Source of the DNA: CAWBOY01 sp963790585
GTDB lineage: Bacteria > Planctomycetota > Planctomycetia > Gemmatales > Gemmataceae
Reading direction: 5' to 3'
Assembly: GCA_963790585.1 (NCBI GenBank)
Contig: CAWBOY010000008.1
Location: 62,001-126,000 of the forward strand
Length of the DNA: 64,000 bases
In this document: piece after piece, positions 61,332 to 64,000 of the stretch
Layout of the letters: the number at the start of each line of letters is the position of its first letter
How positions within the stretch are numbered: position 1 is the stretch's first letter
Translations under genes and position numbers: made by a program
The notes under the pieces: model-generated
The model's input: the letters and a program-made list of their open reading frames with translations, nothing else
What the model was told of the DNA's origin: nothing
Database searches by the model: none

Positions 61332-62399
61332 CTAAACCCCCCTCCCGCGAACGCTGGATGATCGCAGCATTATACTGCACGCGAGCAACAAAAATGCTGG
61401 CAAAAGAAACCAGACGTAGCGTGGCTGCAAGCCGACCAAGGTGTCTTCCGCATCGTCGCGCATGGTGCGCGTCGCGATCGAATCGAGATAGATCGCGCCG
61501 AGAGGCACCGCCGTATCGTGGGCTGGAATGTATCGGCCCTGTGTGACTTCGGCGATTTCTTGCAACGGCGCCTCCGTCAGGCGCGTCGTGAATGGCGTTT
61601 CGTCCGGCCGCAGCAGTGACTTAGCCAACATCGAATCGCTGTCAGGATCGCCGAAACCGAGCGTGTAGATAGGGACGCCACGCGCTCGCGCTCGGGCCGC
61701 GGCGGCGTACCATTCGCGATCGCGCGCGGGATCGTCGCCATCGGAGATAAATAAGATGTCCGTTATTCCTAAAAAGCGCTGATCGCGGATTTGTAATGCT
61801 TCGTCGATCCCCGCGCCCAGCCTTGTCCCCGAGACGTCGCCGCGCTTCGGGCCGATGTCCAGTGCTTCGATGCGCCGAGCCAATGCAAGCGAATCCTCTA
61901 GGGGGCCAAACAGATTGCCGAGCGTCTCCAGGAAATGATCGTAGTCGCGCGTCAGCGGGCAGACAACTTTCGCATGCGCGGCGAAGGCGACCAGGGCGAT
62001 GCGATGGCCACCGTGCTGTTTGAGTGCGGTAATCAGATTGAGCAATGCGCGCCGGCCGCGTTCGAGGCGGGTCGGCTGTTCGGCCAACATGCTACGACTG
62101 CAATCGAGAACGGCGATGAGATCGCGCCCCGGCGCTGTTTGCTCCGGCTCGAGCCCCCAACGTGGCCCAGCGCTGCCGACGATGACGAGACTCAGCCCGA
62201 GCGTGAGGCACAGGCGGCGCAGCACGCCCCAGCGTTCTTTGCGTTTTCGGGCCATGAGAGATGCCGACAAACCGGCGAGTTCCGTGACCGCATGCCGCCG
62301 CCGCGCCGCCGCCCAATACGACATCAGCACCAGAATGGGCAAACCAACGAAAGCCCAGAGCAGCTCCGGATGCGCGAAGTGAGTCTTGAACGCGATCAT
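61332..62399 (-). CDS. batB: BatB-like VWA domain membrane protein
   Basis: About 355 residues from ATG 62399, which overlaps the batA stop (ATGA). N-terminal helix (LLWAFVGLPILVLMSYWAA) and a second (LRRLCLTLGLSLVIVGSAG) precede a von Willebrand A domain. The MIDAS motif AVLDCSRSMLAEQ is present (DCSRS, close to DxSxS), then LVAFAAHAKVVCPLTRD and DILFISDGDDPARD. A C-terminal helix (YVWFLLPAFLLLACSIML) anchors the end. batC starts 2 bases downstream, so translation is coupled. Confidence 0.88.
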   Translation of the reverse strand: MIAFKTHFAHPELLWAFVGLPILVLMSYWAAARRRHAVTELAGLSASLMARKRKERWGVLRRLCLTLGLSLVIVGSAGPRWGLEPEQTAPGRDLIAVLDCSRSMLAEQPTRLERGRRALLNLITALKQHGGHRIALVAFAAHAKVVCPLTRDYDHFLETLGNLFGPLEDSLALARRIEALDIGPKRGDVSGTRLGAGIDEALQIRDQRFLGITDILFISDGDDPARDREWYAAAARARARGVPIYTLGFGDPDSDSMLAKSLLRPDETPFTTRLTEAPLQEIAEVTQGRYIPAHDTAVPLGAIYLDSIATRTMRDDAEDTLVGLQPRYVWFLLPAFLLLACSIMLRSSSVRGRGV

Positions 62400-63425
62400 G
62401 GCAATCGTCGCCACCAGGTCATCGCCAGCAGCAGTTCCAACAAGTAAAAGACGAACGAAGCGAGGCCGAACCACGGATAGGTTTCGTAATACCGGCGATA
62501 GAGATAGCTCTGGATTGGGTTCCGTTCGAGGCGGTCGATGTCGTGCCAGGCTTCGATGAGCGTTTCCGTATCGCGGGTTTGGTGGTATGTCCCCTGGCTG
62601 ATGCGGGCCATATCGACGAGGCTCTGGATTGCGTCCCCGCGCTCGTCGTCCTTGGCCCCTTTATTTGTCGGGACGCCGGCGTCAAGCGTATAGATTGGAA
62701 TGCCGAGCGATCCGGCGACCTGGGCGGCCTCGCGCGGCGACCAGCCGGACGCGGTTGGTTCGACGTTGTGTTCGCCATCGGTTAACAGCACGATGATTTT
62801 GCGCCTCGGCCCCGCTTCGCGCAGCCGCTGCAAAGCAAGAGCAACTGGATCGCTTAAGTTCGTTTCCGCCTCGTCCGGCGTGGTGCGCACCTTCTCGGCA
62901 TCAAGCATGTCCAGCAGCACCGAATGGCTCAGCGTCAGCGGGCAGACGGTCTCCGGCCGATGGGCGAAGGTAATCATGCCGAGCAGGTCGTTTGGTCGGC
63001 CGGCGAACGCACCGGCTTCCATTTCCGCGGCCAAGCCATCCGTCGGATTGCCTTTGACAAATAGCTGCACGACGCGTTTGACCGCGTCCAGTCGGCTCAC
63101 CTTGCGGCCCTGCCATTCAAAATCGTCTTTGTCCATGCTCTTGCTGACATCGACGAGGATCATGATCGCGATCCCTTCCGTCTCAATCCGCGTGCTGGAG
63201 TCGGGCCAGCGCGGTCCAGAAAGAGCGAGGACCAGCGAAGTCAAGCCAAGGCCGCGCAGGAGCAAACTACCAAAGCGCGCGAATCCGCGCCCGCCCCTGA
63301 GGCAGCCCGCGCAGCAACGCCGAACCAGGGAATCGCAGCGCCACACCGCTACGATGAATTCGCCACAGCAGCGGCGGAATAAGGAGCAGCAGCAAAAGAA
63401 ACCAAGGATGGGCCAAGTGCGGCAT
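62396..63425 (-). CDS. batA: BatA-like VWA domain protein, N-terminus in another frame
   Basis: About 343 residues restored. From ATG 63425: MPHLAHPWFLLLLLLIPPLLW, a BatA-type N-terminal membrane segment, then VALRFPGSALLRGLPQGRAR and IRALW-stop. The next frame, joined at about 63265-63272 by one extra base, continues SLLLRGLGLTSLVLALSGPRWP. The VWA domain follows: MILVDVSKSMDKDDF, LLGMITFAHRPETVCPLTL, KIIVLLTDGEHNVEP. It ends with a helix FYLLELLLAMTWW. First gene of the bat operon here; MoxR is absent from the window. Confidence 0.85.
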
Positions 63426-63549
63426 AGAGCGTATTGTACCTGGCCTAGGCGAGGACGCCTACCGGCTTCGAATTCAGCGAACTCGTCACGCCGATCGTTT
63501 GTCTCAATCAGATGCTACAATAAACCGCTTCCTCCTACTCAGGTGTCCC

Positions 63550-64000
63550 ATGCCCCACGAAACTCGGGAAACAGGCTCACCCAAGGGGAGTGTGCGCGAG
63601 CTTCTGACGCTGGCATGGCCGTTGATTCTCAGTCAAAGCCTATTAACCCTCCAAATTCTCGTCGATCGCGTCTTGCTCGCCTGGACCGGCGGCGAAGCGG
63701 TCGGTGCGTCGATGGCGGGGGCGATGTTGTTTTGGACGCCGATCAGCTTCTTGATGAACACGGCAAACTACGCCACGGCCTTCGTCGCGCAATACACAGG
63801 CGCCAAGCAGCCGGAGCGGGTCGGACCTGTCGTCTGGCAATCGCTCTACTTCAGCTTGGCGGGCGGACTCGCCTTCTTGCTTCTCATACCATTCGCGCCG
63901 CCCTTGTTCGCGTTCGTCGGCCATAACGACGCCTTGCAGCACCTGGAAATTCGCTATTTCCAGTGTCTTTGCCTGGCCGCGTTGCCGACGCTCGTCTCGG
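63550..64000 (+). CDS. MATE-family efflux transporter, N-terminal part (cut by window edge)
   Basis: From ATG 63550 the frame is open to the right edge (150 codons visible). MPHETRETGSPKGSVRELLTLAWPLILSQSLLTLQILVDRVLL is the first MATE helix region with its conserved Leu-Ile-Leu-Ser pattern. AMLFWTPISFLMNTANYATAFVAQYTGAKQ and WQSLYFSLAGGLAFLLLIPF give the next helices. MATE proteins export drugs or metabolites using Na+ or H+ gradients. Divergent from batA; the 124-base gap holds both promoters. Confidence 0.87.
   Translation, partial: MPHETRETGSPKGSVRELLTLAWPLILSQSLLTLQILVDRVLLAWTGGEAVGASMAGAMLFWTPISFLMNTANYATAFVAQYTGAKQPERVGPVVWQSLYFSLAGGLAFLLLIPFAPPLFAFVGHNDALQHLEIRYFQCLCLAALPTLVS

Overview
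The window looks like a Planctomycetota chromosome, most likely Gemmatales-like. It is GC-rich and carries several lineage markers: a YTV-type cysteine-rich secreted protein, a secreted repeat protein with the LELLEDRTTP N-terminal motif, two DUF4058 proteins, a batA-E operon, and many long intergenic palindromes. The call rests on remembered family distributions, because no search could be run. No tRNA, rRNA or CRISPR array was recognised.

Layout. 1-9.7 kb: cutC, a sugar isomerase/epimerase-like protein, a frame-broken beta-ketoacyl synthase, a BCS1-like AAA ATPase, a secreted protein of unknown function and a degenerate SDR. 9.7-12.3 kb: a PP2C phosphatase next to a complete type II restriction-modification system (N4-type methylase, ScaI-like endonuclease, C controller), with matching C-box operators in front of the methylase and the controller. 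12.4-18 kb: PfkB kinase, deoxyhypusine-synthase-like protein, DUF5615/DUF433 pair, HAD phosphatase and a membrane glycosyltransferase-like gene. 18-23.9 kb: a predicted seven-bladed propeller protein, an ATP-grasp enzyme, a Gly/Tyr-rich secreted protein, plsY and a DUF4149 protein. 23.9-27.2 kb: a radical-SAM/metallophosphatase fusion and an ABC exporter. 27.6-39.3 kb: a glycogen/trehalose block (GH15, glycogen debranching enzyme, TreY, TreZ, GlgX/TreX). 39.4-42.6 kb: a two-component module. 43.2-45.8 kb: glycolate oxidase subunits GlcE and GlcF. 45.9-52 kb: YTV protein, DHDPS-family protein, DUF4058 pair, YedK-type peptidase and a VapBC pair. 52.3-54.2 kb: rpsB-tsf. 54.2-56.1 kb: an IS3-family element whose transposase carries a DnaG-type CHC2 zinc finger, flanked by a 4-bp target duplication and sitting inside an older palindrome. 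56.1-58.3 kb: a TA pair and argJ. 58.3-63.4 kb: batABCDE, diverging from a MATE transporter cut by the right edge.

Working together. TreX/GlgX debranches glycogen, TreY converts the chain end to a trehalosyl unit and TreZ releases trehalose; the debranching enzyme and the GH15 enzyme handle maltodextrin or trehalose turnover. rpsB-tsf is the usual translation pair. The Bat proteins form the membrane VWA/TPR complex, here without MoxR.

Two properties cut across the window. First, at least fourteen conserved positions in otherwise normal genes show single-nucleotide frame changes, with perfect family sequence continuing in another frame. This points to assembly indels, or less likely to gene decay. 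Second, nearly every larger intergenic gap holds a long palindrome from one of several recurring families. One palindrome abuts a start codon, one supplies a stop codon, one lies inside a coding region and one is the insertion site of the IS3 element.
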